Assembly: GCA_910584915.1 (NCBI GenBank)
Contig: CAJUDM010000009.1
Span: 62,001-126,000 of the forward strand
Source of the DNA: an uncultured Lachnospiraceae bacterium
GTDB taxonomy: Bacteria > Bacillota > Clostridia > Lachnospirales > Lachnospiraceae
Direction of reading: 5' to 3'
DNA length: 64,000 bases
The position numbers and the translations under genes are program-made. Positions 34,359-41,888 of this stretch are shown here, piece after piece. Position 1 is the stretch's first letter; each line of letters begins with the position of its first letter. The notes beneath the pieces were generated by a model. The model did not search any database. It was not told the DNA's origin and saw nothing but the letters and a program-made list of their open reading frames with translations.

Positions 34359-34394
34359 AAACAGAGCATAGGCTTGCTGCCCGGCAAAAATATA

Positions 34395-34448
34395 TTGACA
34401 AAATGGATAAAAATGGATATGATATATAAAACCTACTAAACTAGTAGG
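34395..34448 (+). promoter_or_regulatory. cysK promoter with CCTAYT-N5-AGTAGG operator
   Basis: TTGACA (34395-34400), a 17-bp spacer and TATGAT (34418-34423) make a near-ideal promoter. The 17-bp repeat CCTACT-AAACT-AGTAGG (34432-34448) lies on the transcription start, where a bound protein would repress. It shares CCTAYT-N5-AGTAGG with the nifS promoter. Confidence 0.7.
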
Positions 34449-34478
34449 AAATAAAATGACGATATGGAGGATAATATC

Positions 34479-35405
34479 ATGGCAATCTATAAAAACATTT
34501 CGGAACTGGTGGGAAGGACGCCTCTGTTGGAGGCGGGAAATTTCGGAGAGAAGTTTGCACCGGACGCGACGATCCTTGCGAAGCTGGAATATTTCAATCC
34601 GGCGGGCAGCGTGAAGGACAGGGTGGCGAAAGCGATTATTTTTGACGCGCTTGAGAAGGGCAGGCTGACAAAGGATTCCGTGATCATCGAGCCCACAAGC
34701 GGCAATACGGGCATCGGCCTTTCTGCGATCGCGGCGTCTTTGGGCATCCGCATTATCATCACGATGCCGGAGACGATGAGCGTGGAGCGCCGGAATCTGA
34801 TGAAGGCGTACGGCGCGGAACTGGTGCTGACAGAAGGGGCGAAGGGAATGAAAGGCGCCATCGCGAAAGCGGAGGAACTGGCGGCTGAGATCCCGAACAG
34901 CCTGATCGCTGGACAGTTTGTCAATCCGGCAAACCCGAAAGCCCACAGGGAGACTACCGGACCGGAAATCTGGGAGGATACGGAAGGAAAGGTGGATATC
35001 TTTGTGGCAGGCGTCGGCACCGGCGGCACCATCAGCGGCGTCGGGGAATATCTGAAAGAGAAGAATCCCGGGGTGAAGATCGTGGCGGTGGAACCGGCGG
35101 ATTCCCCGGTGCTGTCGGAGGGAAGATCCGGGTCCCATAAGATCCAGGGGATCGGCGCAGGGTTTGTGCCGGATGTTTTGAATACGAAGATATACGATGA
35201 GATCATCAGAGTGGAGAATCAGGATGCCTTTGCGATGGGCAGGGAGTTCGCGAGGCGCGAGGGCATTTTAGTCGGCATTTCTTCCGGCGCGGCGCTCCAT
35301 GCGGCGGTTGAGCTGGCGAAGAGGCAGGAGAACGCGGGAAAGGTGATCGTGGCACTGCTTCCCGATACGGGGGATCGGTATCTGTCCACAGAGATGTTTG
35401 GGTGA
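34479..35405 (+). CDS. cysK: Cysteine synthase (O-acetylserine sulfhydrylase)
   Basis: A 308-residue PLP enzyme that makes cysteine from O-acetylserine and sulfide. Visible blocks: PLP Lys46 in NPAGSVKDR, the substrate loop PTSGNTGIGL, the phosphate loop GTGGTISG, and GISSGAALHAA. GGAGGATAATATC precedes the Met at 34479. It has its own strong promoter with an operator shared with the desulfurase unit upstream. The YwnA-like regulator gene follows after a palindromic element. Confidence 0.93.
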   Translation: MAIYKNISELVGRTPLLEAGNFGEKFAPDATILAKLEYFNPAGSVKDRVAKAIIFDALEKGRLTKDSVIIEPTSGNTGIGLSAIAASLGIRIIITMPETMSVERRNLMKAYGAELVLTEGAKGMKGAIAKAEELAAEIPNSLIAGQFVNPANPKAHRETTGPEIWEDTEGKVDIFVAGVGTGGTISGVGEYLKEKNPGVKIVAVEPADSPVLSEGRSGSHKIQGIGAGFVPDVLNTKIYDEIIRVENQDAFAMGREFARREGILVGISSGAALHAAVELAKRQENAGKVIVALLPDTGDRYLSTEMFG

Positions 35406-35430
35406 TGAAGGCAGATCGGTTACACGGGAA

Positions 35431-35570
35431 GTAACAGTTCAGCCTTTCAATATTCCGCGAGTAAAATCGCTCTGCAAGCGATTTTGCGAGTTGTGCAGGC
35501 GCCAAAATGCGCCTTTGGAGCATTTTGTGTGCATCAGTGTAACAGTTTAGCCGAATGGCTGAACTGTTAC
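35431..35570. repeat. Multi-hairpin palindromic element
   Basis: A 140-bp intergenic element. GTAACAGTTCAGC (35431-35443) pairs with GCTGAACTGTTAC (35558-35570) as an outer stem; the right end alone also makes a hairpin (AACAGTTTAGCC-GAAT-GGCTGAACTGTT). Inside are AAAATCGCT/AGCGATTTT (35463-35485) and CAAAATGC/GCATTTTG (35503-35527). It has no coding capacity. The layout is that of a dispersed palindromic repeat or a complex terminator of cysK. Confidence 0.65.
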
Positions 35571-35599
35571 CACGGGAAGGGAAAGGTGTCCGGAACAGG

Positions 35600-35628
35600 T
35601 TGACCCGGCGGGGAAAAGAGGATAAAAT
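35600..35628 (+). promoter_or_regulatory. Promoter of the Rrf2 regulator gene
   Basis: TTGACC (35600-35605), a 17-bp spacer and TAAAAT (35623-35628), 26 bases before the start codon. Confidence 0.55.
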
Positions 35629-35654
35629 GATTACCGGGAAGGCGGTATTGAAGT

Positions 35655-36086
35655 ATGCAGATTTCAAGCAGGTTTACGCTGGCGGTTCATATTTTTGCCT
35701 GTATCGACACCTTTAAGGACGAGTATAAAGTGACGAGTGATTTTCTGGCGGGGAGCACGAATGTGAATCCGGTGGTCATCCGCAGGATTTTGGGGCAGTT
35801 GAAAGCGGCAGGGCTCGTGAGCGTCGCGAGAGGCTCCGGGGGAGCCCTGATCGCAAAGCCGTTGGATGAGATATCATTTCTCGATATCTACCGCGCGGTG
35901 GAGTGCGTGGAGGACGGAGAGCTCTTTCATTTTCATGAGAATCCAAGCGCCGCCTGTCCGGTGGGAAGAAATATTCATGTGGTGCTGGACGATAAGCTGA
36001 TCCGGGTTCAGAGGGCTATGGAGGAGGAACTTGCATCCATTACGCTGGCGGATGTGAAAGAGGATCTGCGGAGGATATTAAATTGA
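35655..36086 (+). CDS. Rrf2-family regulator, YwnA-like
   Basis: A 143-residue winged-helix repressor. It begins MQISSRFTLAVHIFACIDTF, then the helix-turn-helix (VTSDFLAGSTNVNPVVIRRILGQLKAAGLV) and the wing ARGSGGALIAK, all typical of Rrf2 proteins. It lacks the three-cysteine Fe-S pattern of IscR; the few cysteines (Cys16, one in VECVED, one in AACPVG) could still sense oxidants. In Bacillus subtilis ywnA lies beside ywnB, encoding a NAD(P)-binding protein, and here too such a gene follows, with two palindromic operators at its promoter. So the direct target is probably the next gene. Confidence 0.85.
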   Translation: MQISSRFTLAVHIFACIDTFKDEYKVTSDFLAGSTNVNPVVIRRILGQLKAAGLVSVARGSGGALIAKPLDEISFLDIYRAVECVEDGELFHFHENPSAACPVGRNIHVVLDDKLIRVQRAMEEELASITLADVKEDLRRILN

Positions 36087-36214
36087 GCCCGATGCGGCGG
36101 TTTTGTTTAAAAAAGCATTATCGATGCAGAAGGAAGGAATAAGGGATCATTAAAGGCAGGTTGGTTTCAGGGTTTTTGGAGTGCTCCAGAGATCCTGAAA
36201 TTTTTTTGAAAATC

Positions 36215-36283
36215 TTGTTGTAACTATTGACATTACAACAAAAAGATGATAATATCTGGTTGTAACTAAGAAAGATACAACAA
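36215..36283 (+). promoter_or_regulatory. Twin TTGTTGTAA-N9-TTACAACAA operators on the ywnB-like promoter
   Basis: Operator 1 is TTGTTGTAA (36215-36223), a 9-bp gap and TTACAACAA (36233-36241), a perfect inverted repeat. Operator 2 (36257-36283) has the same geometry, TGGTTGTAA and ATACAACAA, each with one mismatch. The two centres are 42 bp apart, four helical turns. TTGACA (36227-36232) lies inside operator 1, and a 17-bp spacer leads to TAATAT (36250-36255) between the two. Binding would block the promoter. The upstream Rrf2 protein is the obvious candidate. Confidence 0.8.
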
Positions 36284-36328
36284 AAACCGTGTTGGAACAC
36301 GGGGATTAAAAGAAAGGAACAGGTAATT

Positions 36329-36961
36329 ATGATGAAGATCGCAGTAGTATGCGCAAACGGAAAAGCAGGCCGGCTGATCACAAAGGAAGCGGTGGAGAGA
36401 GGGTTTGATGTGACAGCCATCGTGCGGGGAGAGAACAGATCGGCGGCGGAAAAGACGATCTGTAAGGATCTCTTTCAACTGACGCTTGAGGATCTCAGGG
36501 AGTTTGATGTTGTGATCGATGCTTTTGGCGCGTGGACGCCGGAAACGATCGGAGAGATCCCGAAGGCGGTAAAGCATCTGTGCGGCGTGCTCTCCGGGAC
36601 GGATATCAGACTCCTGATCGTAGGCGGCGCGGGAAGCCTTTATGTAAATAAAGAGCATACGCTGTGCGTGTCGGATGGAGCCGATTTTCCCGATGCGTTC
36701 AAGCCGCTGGCGGCTGCCCACGATGAGGCGCTCCGGGAACTTCGCGGAAGGAACGATGTGAAGTGGACTTATGTGAGCCCCGCCGCGGATTTTCAGGCGG
36801 ATGGGGAGAGAAGCGGCGGATATATTCTGGGCGGCGAGGAACTGACGCTGAGTTCCGAAGGAAAAAGTGTGGTCAGCTATGCCGATTTCGCGATCGCGAT
36901 GGTGGATGAGGCGGCAGAGGGAGGCCACATCCGGCAGAGGATCTCGGTTGTGGCAAAATAA
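36329..36961 (+). CDS. NAD(P)-binding Rossmann protein, YwnB-like
   Basis: A 210-residue protein of the atypical SDR/NmrA-like NAD(P)H-binding group. It starts MMKIAVVCANGKAGRLITKEAVERGFDVTAIVRG, a glycine-rich nucleotide fold, and has LLIVGGAGSLYV and WTYVSPAADFQADGERSGGY further on. The catalytic Tyr-Lys pair of classical SDRs is not evident, so it may be a redox sensor or an isomerase-like enzyme. AGAAAGGAAC precedes the Met. Twin operators at its promoter and the Rrf2 gene before it indicate stress-induced expression, likely by oxidants, disulfide or quinone stress. The macrodomain and SirTM genes follow in the same direction. Confidence 0.82.
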   Translation: MMKIAVVCANGKAGRLITKEAVERGFDVTAIVRGENRSAAEKTICKDLFQLTLEDLREFDVVIDAFGAWTPETIGEIPKAVKHLCGVLSGTDIRLLIVGGAGSLYVNKEHTLCVSDGADFPDAFKPLAAAHDEALRELRGRNDVKWTYVSPAADFQADGERSGGYILGGEELTLSSEGKSVVSYADFAIAMVDEAAEGGHIRQRISVVAK

Positions 36962-37040
36962 GCTGACAGGTTCAGGCTGCGGGGATCGGGCGGGGCTGAC
37001 GAGGGAGAAGCTCCGTCCGTGTGAAGATTTTCCTGTAGGC

Positions 37041-37068
37041 AGGAGGTATATACGAGGAGGTATATACG
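37041..37068 (+). repeat. Tandem AGGAGGTATATACG pair
   Basis: A 14-bp unit with a full Shine-Dalgarno core is present twice head to tail (37041-37054 and 37055-37068), 41 bases before the macrodomain start, which has its own GGAGGAG site at about 37093. No start codon at good distance follows either unit. Effect unknown. Confidence 0.7.
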
Positions 37069-37108
37069 GGAGACGGTGCCTTCGGGCGGATGGGAGGAGC
37101 GATAAAGT

Positions 37109-37918
37109 ATGACACAGGATGAAAAGAGGCTGTATCTGATCAGGGAACTGTTGTCGGAGCGGCGGGAATACGGGGATAGAAATATCCCGGAAATCAATGT
37201 GGAGGCTATCAAAATACCGGACGATGCCGGAGCGCAGAGGCGGCTTCTCAGAAGCCTGATGAATATACGTCCGCCTTATCCGGCGGGAAAGGAATTTTTG
37301 AGGGTGCAGGATGAATATTTGAGCGAGGAAGTCAGGAGAAAAGGAATTGTGGAGAGCGATGCGCTCCCTGCGTCGGTTGCTGATCAGAGGCTCATTCTGT
37401 GGCGGGGGGATATCACCACGCTGAGGGTGGATGCCATCGTAAACGCGGCGAACAGCGCATTGAGGGGCTGCTTTGTGCCGTGTCACTCCTGCGTGGATAA
37501 CATGATCCACAGTGTCAGCGGCATCCGGCTCCGCCTTGCCTGCGATGAGCTGATGAGGGAGCAGGGATATGATGAACCCACAGGGAGGGCGAAGATCACC
37601 CCCGCTTTTAATCTTCCGTGCCGTTATGTCCTGCATACGGTGGGACCGATCGTGCGCGGAGAACTCACGGAAAAGCATCGCAGGCAGCTTGCGGACTGTT
37701 ACCGCTCCTGCCTGTCGCTTGCCGCCGGGAAGGGATTAAAGAGTATCGCTTTCTGCTGTATTTCCACCGGAGAGTTTCACTTTCCGTGTGAGGAGGCGGC
37801 GGATATTGCGGTGGGGACAGTTGCGGATCATCTGCGGGATGATGGGCGGATAGAAAGGGTGATATTTAATGTTTTCAAAAAGGAAGATTACGACATTTAC
37901 GAAAGGCTGCTCGGATAA
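37109..37918 (+). CDS. Zn-dependent macrodomain ADP-ribosylhydrolase
   Basis: A 269-residue protein with a helical N-terminal part (about 1-90) and a macrodomain (about 90-268). Motifs: LWRGDITTLRVDAIVNAANSALRGC, then CHSCVDNMIHSVSGIRLRLAC with the Cys/His residues that bind zinc in the Zn-macro class, and ISTGEFHFP near the ribose-binding loop. Zn-macrodomains of this type remove ADP-ribose from proteins modified by SirTM, whose gene overlaps the end of this one by 50 bases. The two therefore make a write-and-erase pair for protein ADP-ribosylation. The lipoyl carrier GcvH-L and ligase LplA2 known from the staphylococcal and streptococcal operons are absent here. Confidence 0.88.
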   Translation: MTQDEKRLYLIRELLSERREYGDRNIPEINVEAIKIPDDAGAQRRLLRSLMNIRPPYPAGKEFLRVQDEYLSEEVRRKGIVESDALPASVADQRLILWRGDITTLRVDAIVNAANSALRGCFVPCHSCVDNMIHSVSGIRLRLACDELMREQGYDEPTGRAKITPAFNLPCRYVLHTVGPIVRGELTEKHRRQLADCYRSCLSLAAGKGLKSIAFCCISTGEFHFPCEEAADIAVGTVADHLRDDGRIERVIFNVFKKEDYDIYERLLG

Positions 37919-38792
37919 GGTGCGGCGTCTGGGAGAATACCTGCGGGATGCGGACGCCGTCATAGTGGGAGCGGGGGCGGGGCTTTCCGCTTCCGCGGGG
38001 TTTACCTATACGGGAGAGCGGTTTGAGAGATATTTTCATGATTTCGCGGGAAAATACCATTTCAGAGATATGTACTCGGGCGGATTCTATCCCTATGATA
38101 CGCCGGGGGAGTTTTGGGCTTTCTGGAGCAGGTATATTTATAGTAACAGGTATATGGACGCGCCGAAGCCGGTCTACAACAAACTGTACGATCTGGTGAA
38201 AGACAAAGATTATTTTGTCCTGACGACGAATGTGGACCACTGTTTTCAGAAGGCAGGGTTTGATAAGCGCCGCCTGTTCTATACCCAGGGCGATTACGGG
38301 CTGTTTCAGTGCAGTGTGCCCTGTCATCAGAAAACCTATGACAATGAGGCTGTCGTCCGGGAGATGGTGAGGGCGCAGGGGTATGTGGCAGGAGGGGATG
38401 GCGGACTGATCGTGCCGGACGGCGGGATTCCCGGAATGACGGTGCCCGGGGAGCTTGTTCCGCACTGTCCTGTCTGCGGTGCGCCGATGAGTATGAACCT
38501 GCGTGCGGATGGCACTTTTGTGCAGGATGAAGGGTGGTATGCGGCGAGCGGGAGATACTCGGATTTTATCCGCAGGCATCGGAGAGATAAGGTATTGTTT
38601 CTGGAGCTGGGGGTTGGAGGGAACACCCCCGGGATCATCAAGTATCCTTTCTGGCGGATGACGGCGGAGAATCCAAAAGCCGTGTATGCCTGTATTAATG
38701 ATGGGGAGGCGGTCTGTCCGGGGGAGATCGAGGGGCAGTCGGTCTGTATTGACGGGGATATTGGGGAAGCCTTATTACAACTGATCAGATAA
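37869..38792 (+). CDS. SirTM-class sirtuin (protein ADP-ribosyltransferase)
   Basis: A 307-residue class M sirtuin. The NAD pocket GAGAGLSASAGFTYTGERF is at residues ~35-53, TTNVDHCFQKAGFD follows, and FYTQGDYGLFQC carries Gln in place of the usual catalytic His, a hallmark of SirTM. HCPVCGAPMSMNLRADGTF has a Cys pair and the conserved Arg. SirTM enzymes transfer ADP-ribose rather than deacetylate. The start lies inside the macrodomain gene in another frame (50-base overlap). The natural target in known systems is lipoylated GcvH-L, absent from the window, so either it is elsewhere or the target differs. Confidence 0.88.
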   Translation: MFSKRKITTFTKGCSDKVRRLGEYLRDADAVIVGAGAGLSASAGFTYTGERFERYFHDFAGKYHFRDMYSGGFYPYDTPGEFWAFWSRYIYSNRYMDAPKPVYNKLYDLVKDKDYFVLTTNVDHCFQKAGFDKRRLFYTQGDYGLFQCSVPCHQKTYDNEAVVREMVRAQGYVAGGDGGLIVPDGGIPGMTVPGELVPHCPVCGAPMSMNLRADGTFVQDEGWYAASGRYSDFIRRHRRDKVLFLELGVGGNTPGIIKYPFWRMTAENPKAVYACINDGEAVCPGEIEGQSVCIDGDIGEALLQLIR

Positions 38793-38919
38793 GCAGATAG
38801 TAAAGGGAACACAACTCGTCAGAGAATCACAGAGGAAATGAGAAATAATCCTGATATTTCCCATCACACGCCCGCATCACATAGGATTGTATAAGTGCAC
38901 ATAAAATAGGAATGGCATC

Positions 38920-38948
38920 TTGAAAGAAGATTCCGACTATAGTAGAAT
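38920..38948 (+). promoter_or_regulatory. Promoter in the SirTM-apbE interval
   Basis: TTGAAA (38920-38925), a 17-bp spacer and TAGAAT (38943-38948). It could drive the small frame at 38963 and perhaps apbE. Confidence 0.5.
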
Positions 38949-38962
38949 GAGATCACTTAAAA

Positions 38963-39091
38963 ATGTATAGCTGCACAATTGCACTGGACGGCATTGAAAA
39001 TGAAGAATTAAGAAATCCCAAAACATGTTATCAGCATGTGAAAGCCGCCATAAAGGACAATGAGAGCTATTATCTGTTCTTAGCGGAATAG
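38963..39091 (+). CDS. Possible 42-residue protein
   Basis: A short frame starting 15 bases after the -10 element of a good promoter, so its mRNA would be nearly leaderless. There is no ribosome site. The product starts MYSCTIALDGIENEELRNP and has no recognised family. It may be a remnant or chance. I see nothing else in 38793-39210. Confidence 0.25.
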   Translation: MYSCTIALDGIENEELRNPKTCYQHVKAAIKDNESYYLFLAE

Positions 39092-39210
39092 CAAAACCCT
39101 GGAGAAATGAAGAGGGTGAGATACGAAATTTTCAGAGCGTACACAGGAGCGCAGATTTTTGCACGTGAGTTCTTTTATAGAGAAGTATCTGTAACAGGTG
39201 CAGGAGAGGT

Positions 39211-40248
39211 ATGAGCAGGATGAAAAAGCGAATACTACAGATTTTGGCGGTGCTTATGGCTTTTTTGCTGTTATACGGCGGTATCCGGCAGTATGGCGGG
39301 TATATTCAAAACACATCCTGTACCAGGGAAATCTTTGCGATGGATACCGTGATGAGCTTTACAGCTTACGGAAAAAATGCGGAAGCCGCCGTGGAAACCG
39401 CCGTGCAGGAAGTGAAACGGCTGGATCGCCTTCTTTCGACGGGGGATAGATCCAGTGAGGTATATCAATTAAATGAAACGGGAGCCGCCGCCGTATCGGA
39501 GGATACGAGGGCGCTTCTGGAGAGAGGCATGGAAATTTATGAGGATACGGAAGGAGCCTTTGACTTTACGGTCTATCCGCTGATGTGTCTGTGGGGATTT
39601 CCGACGAAGGAGTGCCATGTGCCGACGAAGGAGGAGCTGCGGGAGGTGCTCCCCCTGGTGGATGCGTCAAAAGTCAGGATGGAGGGAGACAGGGTATTTC
39701 TCGGGGAGGGACAGCAGGTGGATTTCGGCGGCATCGCGAAGGGGTATGCTTCCGCCCGGGTGATGGAAGTTTACCGGGAGTATGGCATTACCTCCGGTAT
39801 GGTTTCTCTGGGAGGAAATGTGCAGGTTCTGGGGGAAAAGCCAGACGGTTCGGCATGGAGGATCGGGATCAGAGACCCGGAAGGAGAACAGGGAGAGATC
39901 GCCGCCACTCTGGAAGCGGAGGATTGCGCCGTGGTGACTTCGGGCGGTTATGAGCGGTATTTTGAGGAGGATGGAAATACCTATATCCATATTCTGAACC
40001 CTGCGACAGGGTATCCGGCGGCGGGTGACCTTGTTTCCGTGACGGTCGTGTCGAGGGACGGAACCCTGGCGGATGCGCTGTCCACGTCCCTCTATATCAT
40101 GGGCTTTGAGGAGGCGGTTACTTACTGGAAGGATGCCGGGGACGTATTTGAGATGATCCTGATCACGGATGCGGGGGAGATTTATGCGACGGAAGGCATC
40201 TTTGGCAAGATCAGGACGGAGGGGAAAGTGGAGAAGATAAATAGATGA
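39211..40248 (+). CDS. apbE: FAD:protein FMN transferase
   Basis: A 345-residue ApbE-family protein that attaches FMN covalently to Thr or Ser of exported redox proteins. It starts after GGAGAGG with an N-terminal membrane anchor (ILQILAVLMAFLLLYGGI). Motifs: REIFAMDTVMSFTAYG, FDFTVYPLMCLWGFP, the binding loop VDFGGIAKGYAS, SLGGNVQVLG, and the metal-site ILNPATGYPA followed by DALSTSLYIMG. No Rnf, Nqr or other flavoprotein acceptor lies near, so its target is encoded elsewhere. Confidence 0.92.
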   Translation: MSRMKKRILQILAVLMAFLLLYGGIRQYGGYIQNTSCTREIFAMDTVMSFTAYGKNAEAAVETAVQEVKRLDRLLSTGDRSSEVYQLNETGAAAVSEDTRALLERGMEIYEDTEGAFDFTVYPLMCLWGFPTKECHVPTKEELREVLPLVDASKVRMEGDRVFLGEGQQVDFGGIAKGYASARVMEVYREYGITSGMVSLGGNVQVLGEKPDGSAWRIGIRDPEGEQGEIAATLEAEDCAVVTSGGYERYFEEDGNTYIHILNPATGYPAAGDLVSVTVVSRDGTLADALSTSLYIMGFEEAVTYWKDAGDVFEMILITDAGEIYATEGIFGKIRTEGKVEKINR

Positions 40249-40383
40249 CAGCAATGTCATTTAGCTGATGATACCGGACGCCGGGAATAAAAGAGTTATA
40301 AAAAGTTGATGGGCGTGACAAAATAATAGTTGATACAAAAAATGGAAATAGTCAAAAGTTTTTGTAGAGTAATACAAAAAATA

Positions 40384-40412
40384 TTGATAATTTTTATTTT
40401 TTTGCATATAAT
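40384..40412 (+). promoter_or_regulatory. Promoter of the AAA/DUF4143 gene
   Basis: TTGATA (40384-40389), a 17-bp T-rich spacer and TATAAT (40407-40412). Confidence 0.65.
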
Positions 40413-40505
40413 AAGGTGAGATATAAAATCAAAATTGAAAATATGTGAAAAAAGCTGAATAAGCGTGCTGGCATTCCGATTTTTTCATTGCCGGCGGGAG
40501 TAGGG

Positions 40506-41744
40506 ATGAAAAAAGAAGAGGAAATCATTATCATGGAAGTTATGCGGCAGGAATATTTCCAGAGACTGCTTGCCTGGAAAGACAAAAAGATCATAAAAGT
40601 AATCACCGGAGTCCGCAGATGTGGTAAGTCCACTCTGCTGAAAATGTTCCGGGACTACCTGTTGGAACAGGGGGTGGGCAGAGAGCAGATCATTCATATC
40701 AATTTTGAGGAATATGAGTATGAGGAGCTTCTGAAGCCCAAAGCACTGTATCAGTATATCAGGGAAAGGATCATACCGGACAGGATGATGTACCTGATCC
40801 TGGATGAAGTGCAGAATGTAGAGGACTTTCAGAAAGTGACGGACAGCTTTTATGTAAAGGAAAATATGGATATCTATCTGACCGGTTCCAATTCCCATAT
40901 GCTGTCCGGCGAGCTTGCCACTCTGCTGACAGGAAGGTATATACAGATAGAGATGCTGCCTTTTTCTTTCGCTGAGTATGTACAGATGAGGGGAATGGAG
41001 AAGGGGGCGGAGAGAGCTTATCAGGAATATATTGAAAGCAGTTCTTTTCCGTTTGCATCCACTCTTTTGATGGAGCGGAAACAGGTGCGGGAATATCTGA
41101 AAAGCATCTATGATACGATTATCCTGAAAGATGTGGTCAGCAGAAAAAGGATCACAGATACCATGATGTTGGAGAGCGTGGCGCGGTTTATCGCGGACAA
41201 CATCGGCAGCCCGCTCTCCACAAAGAAGATCAGTGATACGATGACTTCAAACGGCAGAAGTATCAATGTGAGAACGGTGGAATCCTACCTGGCGGCATTT
41301 ATGGAGTCCTATATTATATATCAGGCAAAGCGGTATGAAGTAAAAGGAAAGCAGTACCTGAAAACGCTGGAGAAATACTATATGGTAGATATCGGACTCC
41401 GCAATACCATGCTGGGAAGCACGGGGCAGGCGGATACAGGGCATATTCTGGAAAATGTGATCTATCTGGAACTGATCCGCCGCGGATACAGGGTGTATGT
41501 GGGCAAAGTGGATAACCTGGAAGTGGATTTTGTGGCGATGGATGAGAGCGGTTTAAGGTATATTCAGGCGGCGGCGACGGTGCGGGAGATCGGGACATTG
41601 GAGAGGGAGTTGAAACCTTTGCGGAAAATAGCGGACAATTATCCGAAGTGCATTATGACACTGGATGTAGATCCGCCCGCCGACTATGAGGGTATCCGGC
41701 GGTTTAACGCGCTGGACTATCTGCTTGGAAAAATAGATTTTTAA
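40506..41744 (+). CDS. AAA-type ATPase with DUF4143
   Basis: A 412-residue ATPase. TGVRRCGKSTLL is Walker A near residue 34, LILDEVQNVEDF is Walker B, and LTGSNSHMLSGELATLLTGR follows as in the AAA_14 group. The C-terminal part (GSTGQADTGHILENVIYLELIRRGYRVYVG, VDFVAMD) is the DUF4143 domain, which resembles a PD-(D/E)XK nuclease fold. These proteins are very common and often multi-copy in Clostridia and Bacteroides; the role is unknown. The start may instead be the Met at 40533. It stands alone with a strong promoter. Confidence 0.85.
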   Translation: MKKEEEIIIMEVMRQEYFQRLLAWKDKKIIKVITGVRRCGKSTLLKMFRDYLLEQGVGREQIIHINFEEYEYEELLKPKALYQYIRERIIPDRMMYLILDEVQNVEDFQKVTDSFYVKENMDIYLTGSNSHMLSGELATLLTGRYIQIEMLPFSFAEYVQMRGMEKGAERAYQEYIESSSFPFASTLLMERKQVREYLKSIYDTIILKDVVSRKRITDTMMLESVARFIADNIGSPLSTKKISDTMTSNGRSINVRTVESYLAAFMESYIIYQAKRYEVKGKQYLKTLEKYYMVDIGLRNTMLGSTGQADTGHILENVIYLELIRRGYRVYVGKVDNLEVDFVAMDESGLRYIQAAATVREIGTLERELKPLRKIADNYPKCIMTLDVDPPADYEGIRRFNALDYLLGKIDF

Positions 41745-41888
41745 CGCCTGTTTTCCTTGACAAAGCCCCCGGGAAGAACCTACAATGAAAAACGATGATG
41801 AAGAAAAAGAGAAGCGCAGCTGACATATATATTTATATGCGGATGTCGAGGGCATCCGGTGAAAGAGTGCGCAGAAAAGGAGAACAAC

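Noticed and set aside
33504..35138. Long minus-strand open frame of 544 codons over mnmA and cysK
   Set aside because: It is a shadow of two clear enzymes, has no ribosome site and no recognisable protein features.
31272..36086. Assigning the CCTAYT operators to the Rrf2 protein encoded at 35655
   Set aside because: That protein is YwnA-like and has a different, perfect palindrome at the promoter of the adjacent ywnB-like gene. The two motifs are unrelated in sequence.
36266..37678. Long minus-strand frame over the ywnB-like and macrodomain genes
   Set aside because: The sense strand codes for recognised proteins; the antisense product is His/Arg/Ser-rich, as expected of a shadow frame.
41745..41888. 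T-box or trp attenuator before trpB2
   Set aside because: No T-box consensus or leader peptide with tandem Trp codons is visible in the gap.
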